From: Pseudomonas cremoricolorata DSM 17059 = NBRC 16634
Lineage (GTDB): Bacteria > Pseudomonadota > Gammaproteobacteria > Pseudomonadales > Pseudomonadaceae
DNA length: 64,000 nucleotides
Assembly: GCF_000425745.1 (NCBI RefSeq)
Contig: NZ_AUEA01000003.1
Coordinates: forward strand, 372,001-436,000
Direction: 5' to 3'
The position numbers and the translations under genes are program-made. A model generated the notes under the pieces. It did not search any database. It was not told the origin of the DNA and saw only the letters and a program-made list of their open reading frames with translations. Below are positions 54,579 through 64,000 of the stretch, piece after piece (the first letter of the stretch is position 1; every line of letters begins with the position of its first letter).

Positions 54579-54603
54579 TGTACAAAGGGATGCATGTTGT
54601 ACA
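54579..54603. promoter_or_regulatory. Paired TGTACA boxes between crtE and idi
   Basis: Two copies of the palindrome TGTACA at 54579-54584 and 54598-54603, 13 bases apart, the right copy extended to GTTGTACAAC. They lie in the only AT-rich part of the crtE/idi divergent promoter. The motif resembles operators described for LitR/CarH MerR-type, B12-dependent light regulators of carotenoid and photo-response genes (from memory; spacing there may differ by one base). Confidence 0.55.
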
Positions 54604-54664
54604 ACTATCCTCATGCACTGACCACAGTTGCAGACAAATGATTCACCGGCTCATGGAACCCGGC

Positions 54665-55702
54665 ATGAAGAAAAACACGCTAAGCCAACGCAAGGACGAC
54701 CATCTGGACATCGTGCTCGATCCGCAACGCGCCACTGTCGGTCACCACGATGGCTGGGCAGCGGTGCAGTTCGAGCACTGCGCCCTCCCCGAGCTTAGTC
54801 TCGATCGGATCGATCTGAGCACTTCGTTTCTCGGCATCGCACTGCGTGCGCCGCTGCTGATCAGCTCGATGACCGGTGGTGCGGCGCGTGCCGAACGCAT
54901 CAACTACCACCTGGCCGAGGCCGCGCAGCAGTTGGGCATCGCCATGGGCGTGGGATCGCAACGGGTCAGCCTGCGCGAGGGTGCCGACCAAGGCCTGACC
55001 ACCACGCTGCGCCGCCTGGCCCCCGATGTGCCGTTGCTGGCTAATCTGGGCGCCGTGCAGTTGCTGGAAGCCGACGGCTTCGACCTGGCCCAGCGCGCGG
55101 TCGACAGTTTGCAGGCCGACGCGCTGATCGTGCACCTCAACCCCTTGCAGGAAGCCGTTCAGCCCGAAGGCGACCGCGACTGGCGCGGCGTGCTGGCGCG
55201 CATCGAACAGCTATGCCAACGCCTGCCGGTGCCAGTGATCGCCAAGGAGGTCGGTGCCGGCATCAGCGCGTCGGTGGCCATGAGCCTGGCCAATGCCGGG
55301 GTGCAGGTGATCGATGTCGCAGGCAGCGGTGGCACCAGTTGGGCGGCGGTCGAAGGCGAGCGCGCCAGTGAGCCGGGCGACCGCGCCGTGGCCATGGCCT
55401 TCGCCGACTGGGGCATGCCCACCGCCCAATGCCTGCTCAGCGTGCGCCGCGCCCTGCCCGGCACGGCACTGATCGCCTCGGGCGGAATTGCCGACGGGGT
55501 ACAGGCGGCCAAGGCCATTCGCCTCGGTGCGCAACTGGTCGGCCAGGCCGCCAGCGTGCTGCCCGCCGCGTTGCAGTCGACCGAAGCGGTGCTGGCGCAT
55601 TTCGATGTGCTGCTTCGGCAACTGCGCATCGCCTGCTTCTGCACCGCTTCGCGCAACCTCGATGCCCTGCGCAGTGCGCGCCTGCAAGCGACCCACGGAT
55701 GA
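54665..55702 (+). CDS. fni: Type 2 isopentenyl-diphosphate delta-isomerase (FMN)
   Basis: 345 residues. It interconverts IPP and DMAPP to feed crtE. Flavin- and substrate-binding segments are [10 protein letters not shown] at the N-terminus, [48 protein letters not shown] and [13 protein letters not shown] 54665 is used, with TGGA upstream; longer frames lack homology. The stop overlaps the crtX start. A type 2 isomerase embedded in the crt operon also occurs in Pantoea. Confidence 0.92.
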   Translation: MKKNTLSQRKDDHLDIVLDPQRATVGHHDGWAAVQFEHCALPELSLDRIDLSTSFLGIALRAPLLISSMTGGAARAERINYHLAEAAQQLGIAMGVGSQRVSLREGADQGLTTTLRRLAPDVPLLANLGAVQLLEADGFDLAQRAVDSLQADALIVHLNPLQEAVQPEGDRDWRGVLARIEQLCQRLPVPVIAKEVGAGISASVAMSLANAGVQVIDVAGSGGTSWAAVEGERASEPGDRAVAMAFADWGMPTAQCLLSVRRALPGTALIASGGIADGVQAAKAIRLGAQLVGQAASVLPAALQSTEAVLAHFDVLLRQLRIACFCTASRNLDALRSARLQATHG

Positions 55703-56967
55703 GCCACTTCGCCGTCATCGCGCCACCCTACCCCAGTCACTACCAGGCGCTGCAAGCGGTGGCCGGGCAGTTGCTGGAGCGCGGTCATCAGGTGACGTTC
55801 TTTCATCAGGCCGATGCGCGGCAGTGGCTGGACGATCCGCGCATCGGCTTTTGCGCGCTCGGCGCCAGCAGCCATCCGCCCGGCAGCCTGCAGCAGGCCT
55901 TGCACCTGGCGGCGCGGCCGCATGGGCCGCTGCGCCTGCGCCGGCTGATCCGGCAGTTGGCCGAAACCAGCGCCATGCTCTGCCGGGAACTGCCCGATGC
56001 CCTGCGTGCGGCCAAGGTCGACGCCGTGCTGTGCGATCAGATGGAGGTGGCCGGCAGCCTGATCGGCGAAGCCCTCGGCCTGCCGCGTATTTCCATGGCC
56101 TGCGCGCTGCCGGTCAACCGCGAGGCGGGCCTGCCGCTGCCGGTGATGCCGTTCGGCCCCGGACACGACCTGCGCCTGTACCGCGGCACCGAGCAGGTGC
56201 ACGACTGGCTGATGACGCCGTTGCAGCAGGTCATCGATGAGGTCTGTCAGCGTCACCAGCTACCAGGCCGGCAAGGCTTGCACGGCTGCCTGTCGCCGTT
56301 GGCGCAGATCAGCCAGACGCTTGCGGCCTTCGATTTTCCACGTCAGCACTTACCCGCGTACTGCCATGCCACTGGCCCCTGGCGGCGCAGCACTGCGGCG
56401 GGTGCCGAGTGGGTATTGAGCGATCAACGGCCCTTGGTGTTCGCAAGCCTGGGCACCTTACAGGGCCACCGTTTCGGCCTGTTCATGCGCATCGTGCGTG
56501 CCTGCCGCACCCTGAACGTGCAGTTGCTGCTGGCCCACTGCGGCGCCCTGGATGCCGATCAGCAAGCGCAATTGCGCAACAACGGCGCCACTTGGGTGAC
56601 CGACTTCGCCCCGCAGCAGTGGGCGGTGCAGGCGGCGCAGGTGGTGATCAGCCATGGCGGCCTGAACACGGTGCTCGACGCCGTGGCTGCGCACACCCCG
56701 CTGCTGGTGCTGCCGATTGCCTTCGACCAGCCCGGGGTGGCCGCGCGCGTGGCCTATCATCAGCTCGGTGCAGTGTTGCCGCGCTGGGCCAGCAGCCGGC
56801 GCATCGCAGCAGCGCTACGCCCGTTGCTGGCTGGCCCCTGCGCAGGGGCAGGCACGCTTGACCAGGCCTTGGGCCAGGCCGGTGGGGCACAGCGCGCCGC
56901 CGAGCTTATCGAATCTGCGGTCGCCAGCGACCGCCTGCCAGTGAGTCATGACCTTGAACGACTTTGA
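55699..56967 (+). CDS. crtX: Zeaxanthin glucosyltransferase
   Basis: 422 residues, UGT-type (GT-B) glycosyltransferase with N-terminus [18 protein letters not shown]. The UDP-sugar signature near residue 300-350 is [29 protein letters not shown] with [10 protein letters not shown] following. It adds glucose to the hydroxyls of zeaxanthin, giving the more polar glucosides. Its ATG overlaps the idi stop, and its 3' end overlaps crtY by 20 bases. The role is deduced from family and operon. Confidence 0.92.
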   Translation: MSHFAVIAPPYPSHYQALQAVAGQLLERGHQVTFFHQADARQWLDDPRIGFCALGASSHPPGSLQQALHLAARPHGPLRLRRLIRQLAETSAMLCRELPDALRAAKVDAVLCDQMEVAGSLIGEALGLPRISMACALPVNREAGLPLPVMPFGPGHDLRLYRGTEQVHDWLMTPLQQVIDEVCQRHQLPGRQGLHGCLSPLAQISQTLAAFDFPRQHLPAYCHATGPWRRSTAAGAEWVLSDQRPLVFASLGTLQGHRFGLFMRIVRACRTLNVQLLLAHCGALDADQQAQLRNNGATWVTDFAPQQWAVQAAQVVISHGGLNTVLDAVAAHTPLLVLPIAFDQPGVAARVAYHQLGAVLPRWASSRRIAAALRPLLAGPCAGAGTLDQALGQAGGAQRAAELIESAVASDRLPVSHDLERL

Positions 56968-58119
56968 CCTGATTCTTGCCGGTGGCGGCCTGGCCAACGG
57001 CCTGATCGCCTGGCGCCTGCGCCAGGTACGCCCCGAGCTGCGCGTGCTGTGCCTGGAGCGTGCCGAGCGCTTGGGCGGCAACCATACCTGGTCGTTCCAC
57101 GATGCCGACCTGAGCGCGTCGCAACAGCGCTGGCTGGCGCCGCTGGTCAGCCATCGCTGGCCGAGCTATCAGGTGCATTTCCCCGGCCTGTCGCGGCGCC
57201 TGGGCAGTGGCTACGCGAGCATCAGCAGTGAACGTTTCGCCGAGGTCGTGGGCAACGACCTTGGCCAAGCGCTGCGCTGCAACAGCCGCATCGTGCAGCT
57301 CGACCCGCACGCCGTGCAGCTCGACAGTGGCCTGCGCCTGAGCGCCGCCACGGTGATCGATGGCCGCGGCGCCCAACCCAGCCAACACATGGTGCTCGGT
57401 CAGCAGGCGTTTCTTGGCCAGGAGCTGCAACTGCGCCAGCCCCATGGCCTGGCGGCGCCTATCGTGATGGATGCGCGGGTGGCGCAAGGCGACGGCTACC
57501 GCTTCGTCTATATGCTGCCGTTCAGCGCCGACACCTTGCTCATCGAAGACACCCACTACGTCGAACACTCACCCCCAAGCACCGAGCAACTGCGCGAGCA
57601 CATCGCCCAGTACCTGTGCCAGCACGGTTGGCAGGTGCAACGCGTGCTGCGTGAAGAGCGCGGCGTGCTGCCGATCACCCTGGCCGGCGATTTTCCCGCC
57701 TGGCAGGCCGCGCAAGGCAACGCAGTGCAGGCTGGCCTGCGCGGCAACCTGTTCCACTGCACCACCGGTTACTCGCTGCCTGAAGCCGTGCGCCTGGCCG
57801 ACTGGCTGGCGGCCCAGACGCAACTGGACCACGCGCACCTGGCCCCGGCATTTGCCGCCTACCAGCGCCAGCGCTGGCAGCAGCAAGGCTTCTATCGCCT
57901 GCTCAATCGCATGCTGTTCCTGGCCGGTGATGCCGGGCAGCGCTGGCAGGTCATGCAACGTTTCTATCGGCTGCCCGAGCCGCTGATCGCCCGCTTCTAC
58001 GCCGGGCGCAGCAGCCTGGGTGACCGTGTTCGGATTCTCACCGGCAAGCCGCCGGTGCCTGTTGGTCAGGCGTTGCGCGCTGCGCTGCGTCACTCCCCCC
58101 GTCATTTCGAGGAACATTC

Positions 58120-58123
<4 letters not shown>
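56948..58123 (+). CDS. crtY: Lycopene beta-cyclase (CrtY type)
   Basis: 391 residues. The dinucleotide-binding N-terminus is [19 protein letters not shown], then RAERLGGNHTWSFHD, both hallmark segments of bacterial CrtY. VYMLPFSADTLLIEDTHYV and LFHCTTGYSLPEAV are further conserved blocks. It cyclises both ends of lycopene to beta-carotene. The start overlaps crtX by 20 bases and the stop overlaps crtI (ATGA). Confidence 0.94.
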
Positions 58124-59606
<1,483 letters not shown>

Positions 59607-59610
<4 letters not shown>

Positions 59611-60590
59611 ATGCACCTGCCGCCGACCCGTTGCTGGCGCACGCCCTGAACAGCATCGCCGTGGGTTCGAAGAGCTTTGCCAGCGCTTCGCGGCTGTTCG
59701 ACCCGCACACCCGCCGCAGCGCGGTGCTGCTGTATGCCTGGTGCCGGCACTGCGACGACGTCATCGACGGCCAGCAGGCCGGCCATGATGCGGTGCCGCT
59801 GACCCCGGCCGAAGCCCGGCAGCGCCTGGCCGAGCTGCGTGCGCAGACCCACGATGCCTACCTCGGCGCCCCCGCCCAGGAGCCGGCCTTCGCCGCCTTG
59901 CAGGATGTGCAGCAGCGCCACGGCATCCACCGCCAGGAGGCGCTCGATCTGCTCGAGGGCTTTGCCATGGATGTCGACGAGCGCCAGTACCAGACCCTTG
60001 AAGACACCCTGCAGTACTGCTACCACGTCGCCGGGGTGGTCGGGTTGATGATGGCGCGCATCATGGGCACCCAACAGCCGCAGGTGCTGCACCGCGCCTG
60101 CGACCTGGGCCTGGCCATGCAACTGACCAACATCGCCCGCGACATCATCGACGACGCCAAGGTGGGGCGCTGCTACCTGCCGCGGCAATGGCTGGATGAA
60201 TTCGGCCTGACTCCCGCCACCCTCGCGCAACCTCAGCACCGCGCGGCAGTGGCGCAGATGGCCCGGCGCCTGGTGGATCACGCCGAGCCCTACTACGCCA
60301 GCGCCGAGGCCGGGCTGGCGGCCTTGCCCTGGCGATCGGCGTGGGCGGTGGCCAGCGCCGGCGCGGTGTATCGGCGCATTGGCATCAAGGTGCGTGCCGC
60401 CGGGCCGCAGGCCTGGGACACGCGCACCTCGACCGGCAAGGGGGAAAAACTCGCAGCCCTCAGTGCGGGGCTGTGGACGAGCCTGAATCGGCGCCTGCGG
60501 CGCTATCCGCAGCGTGATCCGCGGCTGTGGACGCGGCCTTCGTCGTCGCCCGCAACGGGCCCTGATGATGGGCGCGCAACTGCGCCTTGA
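59607..60590 (+). CDS. crtB: Phytoene synthase
   Basis: 327 residues. Two aspartate-rich Mg sites: CRHCDDVIDG (near residue 50) and QLTNIARDIIDDAKVGRCYLP (near 175). YCYHVAGVVGLMMARIMG is the conserved middle. It condenses two GGPP to 15-cis-phytoene. The last 131 bases overlap the convergent crtZ, and the final ~40 residues (RYPQRDPRLWTRPSSSPATG..) look like non-conserved tail sequence arising from that overlap. Confidence 0.94.
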
Positions 60591-61020
60591 GGCGCTCGAC
60601 CGATGGCGCATACAGGAAACCGAACGACACGCAGCCTTCGCGCCCGTGCACCGCGTGGTGCATCAGGTGCGCCTGGTACAAGCGCTTGAGGTAGCCACTG
60701 CGCGGCACGAAACGGAACGGCCAGCGTCGGTGCACCAAGCCGTCGTGGGCGATGAAGTACAGCAGGCCGTAGGCCGTCATCCCCGCGCCGATCCACTGCA
60801 ACGGCGCCCAGCCAGCGGTACCCAACGCGATCAGAATGATCGCCAGCACGGCAAACACCACCGCGTACAGGTCGTTCTTCTCGAACAGGCCATGGCGCGG
60901 CTCATGGTGCGAGCGGTGCCAGCCCCAGCCAATGCCATGCATCAGGTACTTGTGCGCCAGCCAGGCGACCCCTTCCATGGCGGCCAGGGTGATGAGAAAA
61001 ACGGCGAGGTTGGTCAACAT
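60460..61020 (-). CDS. crtZ: Beta-carotene hydroxylase (CrtZ type)
   Basis: 186 residues, with four hydrophobic segments and the di-iron histidine clusters of fatty-acid-hydroxylase-like enzymes: HKYLMH (H23, H28), HRSHHE (H35, H38, H39), HDGLVH and HLMHHAVH. It hydroxylates C3/C3' of beta-carotene to zeaxanthin. The Ala/Asp/Ser-rich tail of about 35 residues beyond the conserved core is read from the DNA strand opposite crtB. The gene faces the crt operon, as in Pantoea. Confidence 0.93.
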   Translation of the reverse strand: MLTNLAVFLITLAAMEGVAWLAHKYLMHGIGWGWHRSHHEPRHGLFEKNDLYAVVFAVLAIILIALGTAGWAPLQWIGAGMTAYGLLYFIAHDGLVHRRWPFRFVPRSGYLKRLYQAHLMHHAVHGREGCVSFGFLYAPSVERLKAQLRAHHQGPLRATTKAASTAADHAADSAAGADSGSSTAPH

Positions 61021-61261
61021 GGTGTTCGATTCGGCTCGTGGTGATGGGGCTTGGAGTCGCTCAGGCGCTGTGGCGTTCCGCGCCGTTTCAGCGCTGGCCA
61101 GGCGTTGCGCAGTCTGTGCTCGACCCTAGCATGACCAGGGTCGTGAGGCTTGACCTGTGTAGGACAATTCTTCACTCAGGCGAAAAAAGCGTAGTGGCTG
61201 GTGTAGCAAACGATATAGGATAACATTTCATTTGCCATCAACCCCTTGCCTGCGATCACCC

Positions 61262-62428
61262 ATGACAAGTGCCAATGCCACCCCTACCCTGCTCACCCAG
61301 CGCCTGCAGAGCATCGATGCTCTGCGCGGCCTGGTGATTCTGTTCATGTTGCTCGACCACGTTCGCGAGACCTTCTTCCTGCATCACCAGGTCGGTGACC
61401 CCATGGCCGTGGCCAGCACCGAGCCTGTGCTGTTCTTCAGCCGGACCCTGGCGCACCTGTGTGCGCCGGTGTTCGTCCTGCTCACCGGCCTCTCGGCCTG
61501 GCTGTATGGCGAAAAACAGCAGAGCCGCCAGGCAGTCTCGGCATTCCTGTTCAAACGCGGGTTGTTCCTGGTGCTGCTGGAATTCACCGTGGTCAACTTC
61601 GCCTGGACCTTCCAGTTGCCGCCCAGCGTGATCTACCTGCAAGTGATCTGGGCCATCGGCCTGAGCATGATCGCCCTCGCCGCGCTGGTATGGCTGCCGC
61701 GCGCCGCGCTGATCGCCTTGGGTGTGCTGATTATCGCCGGGCACAACCTGCTCGACGGCCTGCACTTCGGCGCGGATTCGCTGATGCACGTGCCATGGGC
61801 GATCCTCCACGACCGTGGCTGGCTCGACGTCTCCGAACATATGCGCCTGCGCACTTCCTACCCGCTGCTGCCGTGGATCGGGGTGATCGCTCTGGGCTAT
61901 GCCATGGGCCCGTGGTTCGCCCGTAGCGCCAACCCTCAAGCGCGCCAGCGGCGTCTGTCGCTGGCTGCGGCCGTGGCGCTGCTAGGGTTCGTCGGACTGC
62001 GCCTGGTCAACGGCTACGGCGAGGCGCCGTGGAGCAGCTACCCAAGCCTGGTGCAGACGCTGATGAGCCTGTTAAACATCACCAAGTATCCGCCGTCGCT
62101 GCTGTTCCTGTGCCTGACCCTGGGCTGCGGTCTTTTGCTGCTGCGCGGCTTCGAGCGCGCCGGGCAGGCGCGCTGGGTCGGCGTGCTGGCGGTGCTAGGC
62201 GCAGCGCCGATGTTCTTCTACCTGTTGCACCTGTACGTACTGAAGGTGGCCTATGTACTGTGCGTGGCGATCTTTGGCCTGAACCAGGGCGACTACTTCG
62301 GCTTCGACGGCATGGGCGCGGTGTGGCTGTGCGCGGTGCTGCTGAGCGTGGCGCTGTACCCGCCGGTGCGTGCCTTCGCCCGGCTCAAGGCGCGCCGCCG
62401 CGACATCGCCTGGCTCAAATACCTGTGA
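61262..62428 (+). CDS. Multispanning membrane protein of the DUF1624/heparan-alpha-glucosaminide acetyltransferase-like family
   Basis: 388 residues from ATG 61262 with about ten membrane helices. The opening RLQSIDALRGLVILFMLLDHVRETFFLH is the acyltransferase-3/DUF1624 pattern with a conserved Arg and His. LCAPVFVLLTGLSAWLYGEK and APMFFYLLHLYVLKVAY follow. It may acylate an envelope component. It is not part of the crt operon. The 240-base gap before it holds the crtZ promoter and an AT-rich segment (61155-61240). Confidence 0.83.
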   Translation: MTSANATPTLLTQRLQSIDALRGLVILFMLLDHVRETFFLHHQVGDPMAVASTEPVLFFSRTLAHLCAPVFVLLTGLSAWLYGEKQQSRQAVSAFLFKRGLFLVLLEFTVVNFAWTFQLPPSVIYLQVIWAIGLSMIALAALVWLPRAALIALGVLIIAGHNLLDGLHFGADSLMHVPWAILHDRGWLDVSEHMRLRTSYPLLPWIGVIALGYAMGPWFARSANPQARQRRLSLAAAVALLGFVGLRLVNGYGEAPWSSYPSLVQTLMSLLNITKYPPSLLFLCLTLGCGLLLLRGFERAGQARWVGVLAVLGAAPMFFYLLHLYVLKVAYVLCVAIFGLNQGDYFGFDGMGAVWLCAVLLSVALYPPVRAFARLKARRRDIAWLKYL

Positions 62429-62461
62429 AAGCCGTTCCCTGCCAGCGGCCGATGGTCTACC

Positions 62462-62652
62462 ATGCCGGCCGCCGGTTTCCACCCAGGAATTAATAGGGAA
62501 TCCGTGGCTCGCCAACGGCTGAGCCAAACGGAACTGCCCCCGCAACTGTAGGTGCCGAGCCTGCTCCATCGATGCCACTGGGCGTGTGCCCGGGAAGGCT
62601 GGAGCCGGGCCATGACGCACCAGTCAGGAGACCTGCCGGCACACATTTACCG
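62462..62652 (+). ncRNA. Cobalamin riboswitch
   Basis: About 190 bases between the membrane protein and the binding-protein gene show the conserved elements in order: the entry helix segment CCACCCAGGAAT, TAATAGGGAA, the core GAACTGCCCCCGCAACTGTA (62530-62549), GCCACTGGG, the paired region CCGGGAAGGC, and the 3' B12 box AGTCAGGAGACCTGCC (62623-62638). It should switch off the downstream uptake genes when adenosylcobalamin is plentiful. Confidence 0.92.
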
Positions 62653-62782
62653 ACCGGCGGGGTGTCCGGGACGGCCATCTGCACCCTTTCCAGGGTGGCG
62701 CCGCCTGCCTTTGCGCAAGCGGCCATGACGATGCCTGTCCGTGCCGCAGCCCCCGCCGCTGCATTCGATAGGAGATCGCCCA

Positions 62783-63790
62783 ATGCTACGTTTCGCCGCC
62801 CTGCTCGCGGGCCTGGGTTTGTCTGGCCTGGCCCAGGCAGCCGCCACCCACTACCCGGTCAATATCGACAACTGCGGCCAGCCGCTGAGCTTCGCCCACG
62901 CCCCGCAGCGCGCGGTGACCATCGGCCAGGCCGGCACGGAAATCCTCTACGCGCTGGGCCTGGGCGACAAGCTGGCCGGCACCTCGCTGTGGTTCAACGA
63001 CGTACTGCCCGAGTTCAAGACCCTCAACGACAAGGTCGAGCGCCTGGCCGACAACGACCCAAGCTTCGAGGCCGTGGTCGGCAAACGCCCGCAACTGGTC
63101 ACCGCGCAGTTCGAGTGGATGGTCGGCGCGCAGGGCGTGGTCGGCACCCGCGAGCAGTTCCATGAGCTGAACATTCTCACCTACCTGCTGCCTTCGGACT
63201 GCGAAGGCAAGGACAACCTCACCGGCGCCGATGGCACACGCACCCAGCAGTTCCAGGTCGAGAGCATCTACAAGAGCGTCAGCCAGCTGGCCGAGATCTT
63301 CGACGTGCAGGACCGCGGCGCCGCCCTCAATGCCGACCTGCAAGCACGCCTGGCCCAGGCCAAGCAGCGCCTGGCGGGCAAGGACCTGTCGGCCACCACC
63401 GCGCTGTTCTGGTTCTCCAGCGCCGATCTGGACATCGACCCCTATGTGGCCGGGCGCCAGGGTGTGGCCGACTTCATGCTGCAGACCCTGGGCGTGCGCA
63501 ACGTGGTGCAATCCAACGAAGAATGGCCGACCGTGGGTTGGGAAACCCTGGCCAAGGCCAACCCGACCTGGCTGATCATCGCGCGCATGGACCGCCGCCG
63601 CTTCCCCGCCGACGACTACCAGAAGAAGCTGGAATTTCTGCGCAGCGATCCGGTGGCGAAGAACCTCGACGCGGTCAAGGCTGGGCGCATCATCATCCTC
63701 GACGCCGAGGCCATGCAGGCCGGTATTCGCCTGTTCCGGGGCCTGGAGACGCTGTCCAGCGCCTTCGCCAGCGGTAAGCCCGCCCAGTGA
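62783..63790 (+). CDS. ABC transporter periplasmic binding protein, probably corrinoid/B12
   Basis: 335 residues from ATG 62783 preceded by AGGAGA. A Sec signal (LAALLAGLGLSGLAQA-like) leads to a class III periplasmic binding fold: AVTIGQAGTEILYALGLGDKLAGTS, FEAVVGKRPQLVTAQFEW and GVADFMLQTLGVRNVV. Such proteins bind siderophores, haem or corrinoids; control by a cobalamin riboswitch points to a corrinoid or cobalt-related compound. Its stop overlaps the permease GTG, so they are translated together. Confidence 0.87.
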   Translation: MLRFAALLAGLGLSGLAQAAATHYPVNIDNCGQPLSFAHAPQRAVTIGQAGTEILYALGLGDKLAGTSLWFNDVLPEFKTLNDKVERLADNDPSFEAVVGKRPQLVTAQFEWMVGAQGVVGTREQFHELNILTYLLPSDCEGKDNLTGADGTRTQQFQVESIYKSVSQLAEIFDVQDRGAALNADLQARLAQAKQRLAGKDLSATTALFWFSSADLDIDPYVAGRQGVADFMLQTLGVRNVVQSNEEWPTVGWETLAKANPTWLIIARMDRRRFPADDYQKKLEFLRSDPVAKNLDAVKAGRIIILDAEAMQAGIRLFRGLETLSSAFASGKPAQ

Positions 63791-64000
63791 GTGTGCGCCT
63801 GTTGCCGGCCGTGGCGCTGGCGCTGTTGGCCCTGCTGGCGGCGCTGCTGGCCGGAGTCGCGATCGGCGAAACGCCGATTGCTCTGGAGCTTGTGTATCAG
63901 GTGCTGGCCAATCAGCTGTGGCAGGCCGGTTACCCGCTCGACCCGATCGACGCCGGCATCGTCTGGAACTACCGTCTGCCGCGCACGCTGGTGGCCGCAG
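63787..64000 (+). CDS. FecCD-family ABC permease, partial (runs off window)
   Basis: The GTG at 63787 overlaps the upstream stop. The visible 71 residues read MSVRLLPAVALALLALLAALL (first membrane span), then GETPIALELVYQVLANQ and IVWNYRLPRTLVAA, the conserved start of BtuC/FecCD-type permeases. The gene continues beyond 64000. It forms a cobalamin-regulated uptake system with the binding protein. Confidence 0.88.
   Translation, partial: MSVRLLPAVALALLALLAALLAGVAIGETPIALELVYQVLANQLWQAGYPLDPIDAGIVWNYRLPRTLVAA

Noticed and set aside
61150..61175. TTGACCTGTGTAGGACAA upstream of crtZ as a second light-regulator box
   Set aside because: It contains no intact TGTACA and the -10 match is poor; kept only as a weak resemblance.

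Overview
The window reads as chromosomal DNA of a high-GC fluorescent pseudomonad. The protein content (XthA, Mqo with a signal peptide, ProP, a RIO-like kinase, 3-mercaptopropionate dioxygenase beside a multidomain rhodanese, a stand-alone QuiC-type dehydroshikimate dehydratase) fits the Pseudomonas putida group. The zeaxanthin-glucoside type carotenoid cluster near the right end points to a yellow-pigmented, probably plant- or surface-associated member (P. fulva/parafulva-like; this is inference). Nearly all sequence is coding, and no rRNA, tRNA, insertion sequence, prophage or CRISPR array was seen.

Layout. 1-6.1 kb: GNAT, xthA, sodC, an orphan FecI/FecR pair, a VOC protein and an ABC-F ATPase. 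6.1-11.3 kb: divergent dehydroshikimate dehydratase and MHS transporter (aromatic supply to protocatechuate), a CDF metal transporter and an APC permease. 11.3-12.7 kb: a scar where an EamA transporter and an XRE-cupin regulator have both lost their 5' ends at the same point. 12.8-17.7 kb: a 1618-residue LRR/NEL-type E3 ubiquitin ligase effector. 17.8-24.3 kb: amidase, PLP dehydratase, GNAT, Nudix, UvsE repair endonuclease, and two paralogous lipoproteins. 24.4-29.2 kb: sulfur-scavenging region with a sulfonate-type binding protein and FMN monooxygenase facing 3-mercaptopropionate dioxygenase and rhodanese. 29.3-31.7 kb: two MFS transporters, convergent. 31.8-36.2 kb: YdeP-type molybdoenzyme, catalase-like haem protein and PfpI-family protein. 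36.3-39.1 kb: receiver, RsbQ-like hydrolase, PAS histidine kinase and a 76-residue protein, a probable signalling module. 39.2-49.4 kb: dehydrogenase, a lower-GC nitroreductase/LysR pair, stress-type small proteins, Gfo/Idh/MocA oxidoreductase, RIO kinase, ProP and a TorF-type outer-membrane protein.

49.5-64 kb: mqo; a LexA-box-controlled radical SAM/TIGR03915 repair pair; the carotenoid cluster (crtE to the left; idi-crtX-crtY-crtI-crtB to the right as a tightly overlapping operon; crtZ convergent); an acyltransferase-like membrane protein; and a cobalamin riboswitch in front of a corrinoid/iron-type ABC uptake operon that runs off the window. Carotenoids, UvsE and the SOS pair together suggest a light- and UV-exposed lifestyle.

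Most promising leads: the RsbQ-like/PAS-kinase operon, the NEL effector, the head-to-head deletion scar, and the paired TGTACA boxes between crtE and idi.
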